The notes under the pieces: generated by a model
Told to the model about the DNA's origin: nothing
Seen by the model: only the letters and a program-made list of their open reading frames with translations
Databases searched by the model: none
NCBI GenBank assembly: GCA_028686145.1
Contig: JAQUCQ010000029.1
Span: 1 to 17,178, forward strand
Reading direction: 5' to 3'
Source: Desulfuromonadaceae bacterium
GTDB taxonomy: Bacteria; Desulfobacterota; Desulfuromonadia; Geobacterales; Pseudopelobacteraceae
Length of the DNA: 17,178 bases
Shown: positions 6,474 through 11,981 of the stretch, one piece after another
Layout of the letters: each line of letters begins with the position of its first letter
Position numbering within the stretch: position 1 is the stretch's first letter
Made by a program: the position numbers and the translations under genes

Positions 6474-6743
6474 ATGGGCATGACTTCTGAAAAAGCAATT
6501 CTCGACGGGCTCTTTGGTGGCGTCACAATCGGCAAAACTTCCAAGCGTACATTCGTTACGATCATGAAACCCGGCCCCAAACTGGAAAAAGTCGAAGTGA
6601 CTGGCGGTTTGCCTGTTCCGTCCGGTCTTTTGTTCGGCGCTTCTATCCGTCTGTGCATGACTAATGCTGAGCAGAAATTTCAGGACTTCAACGGTTCTTT
6701 CACCGTTGCTGAATCTGCTGTAATTCAGGTTCCGAAACAGTGA
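6474..6743 (+). CDS. Probable ssDNA-binding protein (gV-like)
   Basis: The 89-aa product has the size of Ff gVp (87 aa) and alternating short hydrophobic stretches consistent with a small beta-barrel, such as TFVTIMKPGPKLEKVEVTG. It lies right after rep and before the small coat genes, the position of gene V. GAGGTG at 6464-6469 sets the start at 6474; a second ATG at 6480 is possible. gVp coats new plus strands and diverts replication to single-strand production. Identity rests on position, size and composition rather than a clear motif. Confidence 0.65.
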   Translation: MGMTSEKAILDGLFGGVTIGKTSKRTFVTIMKPGPKLEKVEVTGGLPVPSGLLFGASIRLCMTNAEQKFQDFNGSFTVAESAVIQVPKQ

Positions 6744-6862
6744 CATTTTCACCCTTTCAAATAACGGGCAATCCGGCTTTTGACTATTTCTTTTCCGTGG
6801 GATTCTTTTTCGTGATGGTTGCCATTCCTACTGCTCAAGTTTTTAAGCTGCTGAAATGGTAG
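6740..6862 (+). CDS. Small membrane protein (40 aa), minor coat candidate
   Basis: The GTG start overlaps the gV-like stop. The product has a polar N-terminus (TFSPFQITGNPAFDY), a hydrophobic helix at about residues 16-32 and a basic C-terminus FKLLKW. It is about the size of pVII or pIX (about 33 aa) and sits where those genes are found. Its stop overlaps the next ATG, so it belongs to a tightly coupled chain. Confidence 0.6.
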   Translation: MTFSPFQITGNPAFDYFFSVGFFFVMVAIPTAQVFKLLKW

Positions 6863-6981
6863 CGACTCCCGAACTTTTAACCGCTCTCGGCTTGACCCTT
6901 GAGCAATTCAATTATCTTTCCGGTCTGTCGGGTCTGCTGTGCGCTCTTATGATCGGTTTGATCTGGAATCAGGGTCTTTAA
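6856..6981 (+). CDS. Small membrane protein (41 aa), minor coat candidate
   Basis: The 41-aa product has an N-terminal polar or amphipathic part (TPELLTALGLTLEQFNY) and a hydrophobic helix at about residues 21-37. It overlaps the previous gene by 7 bp and the next by 1 bp (TAATG). A pVII/pIX-like structural role is inferred from size and position. Confidence 0.6.
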   Translation: MVATPELLTALGLTLEQFNYLSGLSGLLCALMIGLIWNQGL

Positions 6982-7091
6982 TGATAACGATTGATTTACA
7001 ACTCTATTACGTTTGTTCTGGCGCGGTTCTTGTGTTCTTGGCCGCAGCATGGGGATTTCGTCGAGCAAAAAGCGCGTTTTTCTCTCGGTAG
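6981..7091 (+). CDS. Small membrane protein (36 aa), minor coat candidate
   Basis: The 36-aa product reads like a short coat subunit: an acidic or polar start, a helix VCSGAVLVFLAAAWGF at about residues 11-26, then a basic end RRAKSAFFSR. This mirrors the TM-WGFRK arrangement in the major coat protein just downstream, although no signal peptide is present. A pVII/pIX-like role is likely. Confidence 0.6.
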   Translation: MITIDLQLYYVCSGAVLVFLAAAWGFRRAKSAFFSR

Positions 7092-7116
7092 CGGATTGCT
7101 ACTCTACTTAAAAATT

Positions 7117-7139
7117 GACGGATAAAAACCGTCCGGAGG
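7117..7139 (+). promoter_or_regulatory. Leader hairpin and strong Shine-Dalgarno of the major coat gene
   Basis: GACGG (7117-7121) and CCGTC (7129-7133) pair around a 7-nt A-rich loop. The next base begins CGGAGG (7134-7139), 6 bp from the ATG at 7146. A stem directly before a strong ribosome site may protect the 5' end of an abundant mRNA. Confidence 0.45.
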
Positions 7140-7145
7140 TTTCAA

Positions 7146-7361
7146 ATGTTTAAACGTCTGCAAAGTATCGCCCTCGCTGCAATGGTTGTCTGCATGTCTG
7201 CTCTCTCTTCGTTTGCTGCCATGTCCCCTGCTGATGTTACTGCTACCACTACTGGTATCAGTGATTCCCTTACCCTGTTCTATACGATCGGTGGAACAAT
7301 TCTGGTTGTTCTCGCCGGTATCTGGGGTTTCCGCAAAATTACCGGCCTTTTGGGTAAGTAG
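7146..7361 (+). CDS. Major coat protein (pVIII-like)
   Basis: The 71-aa precursor has a basic N-terminus and hydrophobic signal peptide (MFKRLQSIALAAMVV...) with probable cleavage around SSFA/AM at residues 24-25. The mature form of about 46-47 aa has a polar or amphipathic N-terminal part, a membrane helix at about residues 44-60 and a basic C-terminus FRKITGLLGK that would face the DNA. This is the canonical layout of inovirus major coat proteins. A strong ribosome site precedes it and a terminator follows immediately, both typical of the most abundant phage product. Confidence 0.93.
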   Translation: MFKRLQSIALAAMVVCMSALSSFAAMSPADVTATTTGISDSLTLFYTIGGTILVVLAGIWGFRKITGLLGK

Positions 7362-7381
7362 TAACGGATTTCAGCTAAAAG

Positions 7382-7409
7382 GGCGGTTCTTCTTGAGCCG
7401 CCTTTTTTT
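7382..7409 (+). terminator. Rho-independent terminator after the major coat gene
   Basis: GGCGGTTC (7382-7389) pairs with GAGCCGCC (7395-7402), including one G-T pair, around a 5-nt loop. Seven T residues follow (7403-7409). It sits 20 bp after the coat gene and would limit expression of the downstream adsorption genes, as the central terminator does in Ff phages. Confidence 0.88.
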
Positions 7410-7421
7410 ATGGGGTTTTCA

Positions 7422-8747
7422 ATGAAAAAACTATTCCTTCTTACATTATTGCTTTTCTGTGCTTCTCCCTCTCATGCTGCTGTGTCTTTGGCTGAACTTG
7501 AAAATCTTGTTGGTGCTAGTGGTTCTGTACCGCTACCTGTGTCTGCTAACATTTACAAGGCCATTTCTGCAAATGCTTTAGCAAGTTATAATACTCCGGC
7601 TTTTGCATATAAATCTATACGTCTTTCGCTTCCTTCTGCGGCAACTCTTGAACTTGCTGCTCCTATTTCTTCAATTGCTGGCTCTGGTACTGCTGGCCTT
7701 TTGCTTCGTAAAGGTTTGGGTTTGCTTGGCCCAGTTGCCACTATTGTTACCGTTGCTATGGCTCTTAATGATTTATACAATACAGCAATATTACACCCCA
7801 CTGATTATCCTTTAACCTCTTCTTTGGGTGCTACTTCTGCATCTTCTCCAGCAAGTTTATCTTCTAACGTTGGTGATATTGTCTATATTCCCGGATATGG
7901 TTTTCATCAGGTAACTGGTCGTACTACTGGAATAGAGCCAAACACTGGTTATACTCCTTCTAATACTCAAAAAGGCAATAGTACAAATTGGGGGATATGG
8001 GGCCCTGATAACAGTGCTGGTCCGGGCTATCATGTTTGGGTCGGTTTGACTTATCCGTCTGCTACTGTTGTTCCCCCCGTTCAGCCTGCTACATTAGATA
8101 ATTGGGTAGGCTTATATACTGCTCCAGGTACTGCACCTTATTTACAGCCTGCTTATGCAGATGAAGCGGCGAAAATGTTTCAACCAGCACTTAATACTGA
8201 TACAGCAAAAGCTCTTCCTACCTCTGATCAAATAACACAGCTGTCAACGAATCCTACTGTCGTTGCTGACGCTGCCGAACAGACTGCTGCACAATCGGCA
8301 CAAACTGCTGCTGATAAAGCAAAGGCCGCTTCTATTGCCAATCCAACAGACCCAAATTTGGCTAATACTGCCAATGCTCTGCAAGCTGCTGCCGATGCTT
8401 TAAAAGCGCAACAAGCTGCTGCTGATGCTGCAAAAGCTCAAGAAGATGCCCTGACTCCTCCTGATACTCCTAAAAATACTTATGATGCTGAAATAACGCC
8501 TCCTGATAAAAAAGACATTCCTTCTTTGTTGCTGTCGTTTGTTTCCGGTAGTCCTCTGGTGTCAATGGTCAAGAGTTTTACCGTTACCACTTCTGATGCT
8601 TCATGCTCTATGCCTATCGGTATTGTGTACGGTCAACAGTTGACTTTTGATTTCTGTCGCTATCAGTCGTTGTTATGTGGCTGCGGTGGTGTGCTGATTA
8701 TCATCATGCAGGGTTTTGCAATCTTTGTTGTAATTAGGGGGTGGTAG
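7422..8747 (+). CDS. Adsorption / minor coat protein (pIII-like)
   Basis: From the ATG at 7422 the product is 441 aa; an upstream in-frame ATG at 7410 lies on the terminator and is unlikely. A signal peptide ends near SHA/A (residue 19). Residues about 85-117 are Gly/Ala-rich and hydrophobic (KGLGLLGPVATIVTVAMAL). A beta-rich, aromatic middle part follows, then an Ala/Gln/Asp-rich helical linker (about 270-350). The C-terminal domain has paired cysteines (ASCSMP, FCRYQSLLCGCGG) and a membrane anchor near 420-438. This fits pIII: receptor binding at the tip, pore formation and phage release. It is followed by the pVI-like gene. The receptor-binding part is not similar to anything I recognise. 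Confidence 0.82.
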   Translation: MKKLFLLTLLLFCASPSHAAVSLAELENLVGASGSVPLPVSANIYKAISANALASYNTPAFAYKSIRLSLPSAATLELAAPISSIAGSGTAGLLLRKGLGLLGPVATIVTVAMALNDLYNTAILHPTDYPLTSSLGATSASSPASLSSNVGDIVYIPGYGFHQVTGRTTGIEPNTGYTPSNTQKGNSTNWGIWGPDNSAGPGYHVWVGLTYPSATVVPPVQPATLDNWVGLYTAPGTAPYLQPAYADEAAKMFQPALNTDTAKALPTSDQITQLSTNPTVVADAAEQTAAQSAQTAADKAKAASIANPTDPNLANTANALQAAADALKAQQAAADAAKAQEDALTPPDTPKNTYDAEITPPDKKDIPSLLLSFVSGSPLVSMVKSFTVTTSDASCSMPIGIVYGQQLTFDFCRYQSLLCGCGGVLIIIMQGFAIFVVIRGW

Positions 8748-8748
8748 C

Positions 8749-9090
8749 GTGGCTGCTATTCTTGCGTATCTCGGTTCCAGTATGGCGGCAATTTTTGCCG
8801 ATAAAATTCTCGGCTGGATTGCTCTCAAGGCTGTGCTCGTTTTTCTCTTCATTATCGTTGTGCCGTTGCTGCTGAATAATTTCCTCTATGACATCATCAA
8901 AATCATGATGGATTTTGCCAGTAGTCAAGCTGGATCAGCGAGTCAGTTTAACGGCAACATGACTTTTTCCGGTTTTCTAGCATGGCTACTTGAATGTTTT
9001 CGTATACCTGAAGCGATTTCGTTACTCGTTTCCGCTCTCTCTCTCCGTGTTGTCTTGAACATGATCCCTTTTGTGAGGTTGGTCGGATGA
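8749..9090 (+). CDS. pVI-like minor coat protein
   Basis: The 113-aa product starts at GTG 8749, just after the pIII-like stop (8745-8747), with GGGGG upstream as ribosome site. It has hydrophobic segments near residues 27-47 and 70-105 and ends SLRVVLNMIPFVRLVG, as in the DUF2523/pVI-like proteins of inoviruses. With pIII it caps the end of the virion. Its stop overlaps the ATG of the small lipoprotein (ATGA). Confidence 0.8.
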   Translation: MAAILAYLGSSMAAIFADKILGWIALKAVLVFLFIIVVPLLLNNFLYDIIKIMMDFASSQAGSASQFNGNMTFSGFLAWLLECFRIPEAISLLVSALSLRVVLNMIPFVRLVG

Positions 9091-9242
9091 AAAATATTCT
9101 TTATTTCTTCGGTTCGTTCTTTCTTGTCGCTGGCCTGATGCTCTTCTTTTCTGGCTGTGCGTCTGTCGATTCCGTTTATGTTCCTCATTGTGGCGATAAT
9201 CACGCTTCTTTTGTCCAGTGGGCTCAATCTTCACCATTTTAA
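9087..9242 (+). CDS. Small predicted lipoprotein (51 aa)
   Basis: The 51-aa product has a long hydrophobic signal region and a lipobox-like FSGC with Cys24, followed by only 27 residues with a second cysteine (PHC at about 35). Lipid attachment would put it on a membrane surface, and Ser at +3 is compatible with outer-membrane sorting. It sits between the pVI-like and Zot genes, coupled to the former. I know of no standard Ff counterpart. It might help a host secretin or act in superinfection exclusion; both ideas are inference. Confidence 0.6.
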   Translation: MKNILYFFGSFFLVAGLMLFFSGCASVDSVYVPHCGDNHASFVQWAQSSPF

Positions 9243-9252
9243 GGGGTAAATT

Positions 9253-10263
9253 ATGATTCAATTAATTGAAGCTCCGCCTCGATCCGGAAAGAGCTATTAC
9301 GCTGTTAATTATCTCATGGATTTTGTGAAATATGACGGCTTGTATCGAGAATTTAAACTCAATGCTAATGTGCTTATTATCTCGAATATTGAAGGTCTTA
9401 AAATCAACCACTGGAGGCTTGATGAATGTCTTAAAAAACAACCTCTGACTGAGTTTTTCAAGATTGCGAATTTTGAAGAGATTATGAAACAGCACAATAA
9501 AAATCATGTCATTATTTTGATTGATGAAGCTCATGAGCTTTTCCCCGCAGGTATGAAGAATCCAGAAATATATAACTTCTTCGCATATCACGGTCATATT
9601 GGTCTTGATGTGTTTTTCATGACTCAGGGCTTTGAATCAATGTCGAGGATGTTCAATCCTTTAGTTGAATTTGTTGTCAAGGTTACGCCCAGGTCAAAAT
9701 CAATTCTCAAAACCTTCTCTTATGGCTTCTATGATAAAGGCGGCAAATTTCTCTATTCGAAGTCACTTGCTAAGAAACAGCTTGTTTTCGATGCTTATAC
9801 TTCTTTTCGTCAAGACGAGAAAAACAAGCCCAAAAATGCTCTTTTGCACTGGATGATAATTTTTGCTGTTCTGATGGTCTGTGCTGGCGGTTTGTTTAAA
9901 ACTGCTCTGGCTATTGTTGCTAATAAAGCTAAACCACAAAATGCACATAAACAGGTGTCTGCTTCTGCTGCTGAATATGCTGCGGCACATCCTGTTTTGC
10001 CTGTTTCCTCTGTTCCCTCTGCTGTCCCTGTTGCTGCTCCTGTGGCTGTTATGCCTGTTCAGCCTGTTCTATCCTCTGCTTCTCTGCCTCATTTCGTCCC
10101 TGTACCCGTTTCTGGCGTTTCCAGCGTTATCCCTGATAACATACCTCGCGTTATTGGTCTGGTTGGTGATGCTGATGGTAGGAATAGAAAATATTTGTTG
10201 TCTACTGGTCAAGTCACTACCTGTAAACGCTCACTCAATATTGGTGATATTTATATTAGATAG
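9253..10263 (+). CDS. zot: Zot/pI-like assembly ATPase
   Basis: The 336-aa product has the Zot N-terminal ATPase domain: Walker A EAPPRSGKS at residues 6-14 and Walker B HVIILIDEAHELF at 85-97. A membrane helix lies at about 200-221, followed by an Ala/Pro/Val-rich periplasmic stretch and a short C-terminal domain. pI proteins drive extrusion of the virion through the inner membrane and dock with a secretin. AAGGGG at 9241-9246 is a good ribosome site. The stop codon TAG (10261-10263) coincides with the boundary of the inserted MITE-like element, and reading it across the reconstructed empty site gives the same stop, so the protein is unchanged. Confidence 0.92.
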   Translation: MIQLIEAPPRSGKSYYAVNYLMDFVKYDGLYREFKLNANVLIISNIEGLKINHWRLDECLKKQPLTEFFKIANFEEIMKQHNKNHVIILIDEAHELFPAGMKNPEIYNFFAYHGHIGLDVFFMTQGFESMSRMFNPLVEFVVKVTPRSKSILKTFSYGFYDKGGKFLYSKSLAKKQLVFDAYTSFRQDEKNKPKNALLHWMIIFAVLMVCAGGLFKTALAIVANKAKPQNAHKQVSASAAEYAAAHPVLPVSSVPSAVPVAAPVAVMPVQPVLSSASLPHFVPVPVSGVSSVIPDNIPRVIGLVGDADGRNRKYLLSTGQVTTCKRSLNIGDIYIR

Positions 10264-10420
10264 TTTCCATCCGGAAACGTATTGACGGGTGTAGTGCGTC
10301 ATGAAATTGAGAAAGAGCAGAAAAAACTGGTTACATGATAGTCAAAACGTACCAAACTTGAGGCTATCAACAATGACCGGAGGTCCAGTGCGTCTCAAAC
10401 TGGGGTTTCCGGATGGACAC
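10263..10420. mobile_element. MITE-like 158-bp insertion with terminal inverted repeats
   Basis: The ends are 16-bp inverted repeats matching at 15 of 16 positions: 10263-10278 (GTTTCCATCCGGAAAC) against the complement of 10405-10420 (GTGTCCATCCGGAAAC). TAGATA flanks both sides (10257-10262 and 10421-10426), as a target duplication would; with the next G it is TAGATAG. No coding sequence fits inside. Internal hairpins and a repeated AGTGCGTC (10293-10300, 10387-10394) occur. Removing the element joins the zot stop directly to the A-tract of the terminator at 10433-10471. The parent insertion sequence was not identified. Confidence 0.65.
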
Positions 10421-10432
10421 TAGATAGAAAAA

Positions 10433-10471
10433 GCCCACGACAGGCGGCGCAATGAGCCGCAGAGAGTGGGC
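10433..10471 (+). terminator. Terminator-like hairpin after the assembly genes
   Basis: GCCCAC (10433-10438) pairs with GTGGGC (10466-10471), and GCGGC (10444-10448) pairs with GCCGC (10456-10460) inside. A symmetric 5+5 internal loop separates the stems. A five-A run precedes it and a T-rich, interrupted tract follows. It probably ends the structural operon. A packaging-signal role, as for the Ff hairpin, is an alternative. Confidence 0.55.
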
Positions 10472-10551
10472 GATTTCCTTTTATGGTAAAATTTTTCTTT
10501 AAATTAATCTGTCTCTAATGTATGTGTATCTCAATTTCACCTGGGGGATAT

Positions 10552-10725
10552 ATGGACATTTCAGATTTGTATAAACTGACTTTTGAAGAGTTCCGCGCGT
10601 TTGTCTTAAAAGATAAAACTGCTGCTAAAATACTGATAGGCTCTGAGGATCGCTTTAACATGTTGAAGGTCGTCACTGCTAACAATTCCCGCCTCAAGAA
10701 TGTTTCTAATAGCTTTTTGAAGTAA
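10552..10725 (+). CDS. Hypothetical protein (57 aa), possible phage accessory gene
   Basis: A strong ribosome site (TGGGGGAT) precedes the ATG at 10552, giving 57 aa (MDISDLYKLTFEEFRAFVLK...). An in-frame ATG at 10522 has no such site. The product is soluble, charged and mostly helical by composition, with no motif I recognise. It sits alone between the structural operon terminator and the non-coding hairpin region, a place where inoviruses often carry accessory genes. Upstream sequence 10472-10551 is AT-rich and could hold its own promoter. Confidence 0.55.
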   Translation: MDISDLYKLTFEEFRAFVLKDKTAAKILIGSEDRFNMLKVVTANNSRLKNVSNSFLK

Positions 10726-10752
10726 TAGTTTCCCTTTAGCTTTCTCTCCTGC

Positions 10753-10780
10753 ATGGCGGTCGTCCCGCCATCTGACCGCC
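10753..10780 (+). other. Alternative hairpins, candidate packaging signal or minus-strand origin
   Basis: ATGGCGG (10753-10759) pairs perfectly with CCGCCAT (10765-10771). GGCGGTC (10755-10761) can instead pair with GACCGCC (10774-10780). The two 7-bp stems exclude each other. They lie in a 219-bp non-coding stretch (10726-10944) that otherwise shows pyrimidine-rich sequence on this strand. This is the likeliest intergenic origin or packaging region of the phage. Confidence 0.4.
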
Positions 10781-10908
10781 TTCGGCTAATTTGACGTGTC
10801 TAACCGCGCTCGGTGTCTTACCTGTATTCTCTACATTCCTTTGTGCGTGTCCTCAACAACCGCTTTTAGTCTTTTCTTTGCCGTTCCGACAGATACTATG
10901 TACCGTCT

Positions 10909-10924
10909 GCCGCCGTATGGCGGC
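10909..10924 (+). other. Perfect 6-bp hairpin near the end of the lysogeny operon
   Basis: GCCGCC (10909-10914) and GGCGGC (10919-10924) form a stem with a 4-nt loop, followed by GTTTT. It lies 20 bp beyond the stop of the leftward zinc-ribbon gene. It could be a structured element of the phage origin region or end transcription of either strand. Confidence 0.4.
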
Positions 10925-10944
10925 GTTTTAGAGGTATCGTTAGT

Positions 10945-11148
10945 CTATTTTGCTAAATATTTGAATTTCCCGTTTTCTAAATTCCATATATGGGGCTTTC
11001 CTTCTTCTGCTATACCTTTTCTGAATTTGCACTCTGGATATTTTGAGCATACTAAATAGCGCAAGCCTTCTTTATCACCAGATAGTCTTTTTCGTTCTAT
11101 AAGTGGTTGTCCACAGAGCTCACATTTGCCATCTGTCTTTTTAATCAT
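10945..11148 (-). CDS. Topoisomerase-type zinc-ribbon protein (67 aa)
   Basis: The 67-aa product is one C4 zinc ribbon: CELC at residues 9-12 and C-x5-C at 34-40 (CSKYPEC), with GLRYLVCSKYPECKF as in the DNA-binding ribbons of type IA topoisomerases. The tail (HIWNLENGKFKYLAK) is charged. It overlaps the repressor stop (ATGA on the minus strand), so both are made from one leftward transcript. It may bind single-stranded DNA or help the repressor; no function is proven. Confidence 0.75.
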   Translation of the reverse strand: MIKKTDGKCELCGQPLIERKRLSGDKEGLRYLVCSKYPECKFRKGIAEEGKPHIWNLENGKFKYLAK

Positions 11149-11345
11149 TTTGTTTTTTCTTCCTCTATATCCTTAATGATCCATTCAACTTTTTTACCAA
11201 CTGCTCTGGCGATTTTTTCCAGTATTTCCGGTTTCGGAAACCGGCCTAGCTCATAATTGGCTATGTTTTGCTGTGACACTCCTGACCTCTTTGCAAGTTC
11301 CGATTGAGATAGACTCCCTCTTAATATTTTCACAATATTTTCCAT
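11145..11345 (-). CDS. Xre/Cro-family phage repressor (66 aa)
   Basis: The 66-aa protein is one helix-turn-helix domain: LSQSELAKRSGVSQQNIANY at about residues 13-32 contains both HTH helices, followed by KPEILEKIARAVGKK. It is likely the immunity repressor, in the place held by RstR or cI-like genes in other inoviruses. It is transcribed leftward, divergent from the early gene at 11451, across a gap with three identical-type operators. It probably represses the rightward early promoter and may control itself. Confidence 0.85.
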   Translation of the reverse strand: MENIVKILRGSLSQSELAKRSGVSQQNIANYELGRFPKPEILEKIARAVGKKVEWIIKDIEEEKTK

Positions 11346-11354
11346 AATCCCCCC

Positions 11355-11411
11355 AACAATATTTTATTGCAATTAACAACGTTTTATTGTTGACAACAAT
11401 ATTTCGTTGTT
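11355..11411. promoter_or_regulatory. Three repressor operators at exact 20-bp intervals
   Basis: The pattern AACAA-N7-TTGTT occurs at 11375-11391 and 11395-11411. A weaker copy, AACAA-N7-TTGCA, is at 11355-11371. Starts are exactly 20 bp apart, so bound dimers would lie on about the same face of the helix. The rightmost copy spans the spacer of the early promoter. The adjacent Xre protein is the natural ligand; that is inference. Confidence 0.7.
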
Positions 11412-11418
11412 GTAATTA
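11390..11418 (+). promoter_or_regulatory. Early rightward promoter
   Basis: A perfect -35 box TTGACA (11390-11395) is followed after 17 bp by TAATTA (11413-11418). The early gene starts 33 bp further on with GGAGGT as ribosome site. Operator 3 lies between the two boxes, so a bound repressor should block RNA polymerase. Confidence 0.65.
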
Positions 11419-11430
11419 TTCCGTATTACA
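11411..11430. promoter_or_regulatory. TGTAAT-N8-ATTACA inverted repeat
   Basis: TGTAAT (11411-11416) and ATTACA (11425-11430) form a perfect inverted repeat that covers the -10 box of the early promoter. It contains the same GTATTACA word found in the phased array at 6371-6396. It may be a second operator, perhaps for the ribbon-helix-helix protein encoded just downstream. Confidence 0.45.
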
Positions 11431-11450
11431 AATTAAACGGAGGTCACAAA

Positions 11451-11627
11451 ATGTTAGACAAACGCCTCAATACCGTTTCATTCCGCCTTACTGACGAGGA
11501 ACTTTTACTCGTCGAATCTCTGCAAAAAACCTATCACTCTGCCGGTGTATCCGCTTCCAAGTCCTTCCTGTTTCGCTATGGTGTAAAACGTTTAATTAAT
11601 CACCCTGTCCCGTCAATCGTAGCATGA
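11451..11627 (+). CDS. Ribbon-helix-helix type DNA-binding protein (58 aa)
   Basis: The 58-aa product fits the ribbon-helix-helix pattern: a strand TVSFRL (residues 8-13), helix one TDEELLLVESLQKTYH (14-29), a turn, then helix two SASKSFLFRYGVKRLI (34-49). GGAGGT lies 6 bp upstream of the ATG. Small proteins of this fold control their own promoters or copy number in plasmids and phages. It is the first gene of the rightward early operon and overlaps the next gene by ATGA. It may act on the TGTAAT/ATTACA sites. Confidence 0.7.
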   Translation: MLDKRLNTVSFRLTDEELLLVESLQKTYHSAGVSASKSFLFRYGVKRLINHPVPSIVA

Positions 11628-11974
11628 AATATACGATTGAAAACAAAGGTACTGGCGTTGTGCTTATTCGCGCTTTTGTCCCTGAACACCTCGCCGCCTC
11701 TTTTCTCGCGTTCATTGAAGCAAAGAGCCGTGAAAACCCGCCGATTGTAAGAAAGTCCTCACATGAGAAAAATGAGGAATATTTTAAAGAGTTGAAAGCT
11801 GCCGCCCTCGCCGCTTTCAATGCCTGTCAAGCTGCCGGATTAGCCGCAAATACTTCTATATCGGAAGTAAATAAAAAACTAAAGGTGCTCGGCTTTTTTA
11901 ATACTTCGTATGACTCTGTACGCTCTCTTTTGACTCAACAAGGCTGTTTTCGGTCAAAAAGTCCGTTGGAATAG
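11624..11974 (+). CDS. Hypothetical phage early protein (116 aa)
   Basis: The 116-aa product has an N-terminal beta-type part (KYTIENKGTGVVLIRAFVP), an Ala-rich helical middle (KELKAAALAAFNACQAAGLA) and a C-terminal part rich in Ser and Thr (SYDSVRSLLTQQG) that could be a helical DNA-binding segment. I do not recognise a family. It is coupled to the ribbon-helix-helix gene and ends 7 bp before the right attachment core. On the circular phage it would be followed after about 42 bp by the 52-aa gene and then rep, suggesting an early replication or regulatory role. Confidence 0.65.
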   Translation: MKYTIENKGTGVVLIRAFVPEHLAASFLAFIEAKSRENPPIVRKSSHEKNEEYFKELKAAALAAFNACQAAGLAANTSISEVNKKLKVLGFFNTSYDSVRSLLTQQGCFRSKSPLE

Positions 11975-11981
11975 TTCATTC

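Noticed and set aside
8943..9261. Leftward open frames of 94 and 79 aa
   Set aside because: They are Arg/Lys/Glu-rich shadows of the pVI-like and lipoprotein genes, without start signals.
10263..10420. Retron or phage-origin explanation for the 158-bp structured element
   Set aside because: No reverse transcriptase gene is present, and the flanking duplication with clean empty-site reconstruction fits an insertion better than an ancestral origin.
10796..11059. Rightward 87-aa open frame from GTG
   Set aside because: No ribosome site, no motif, and its second half is antisense to the well-supported zinc-ribbon gene.
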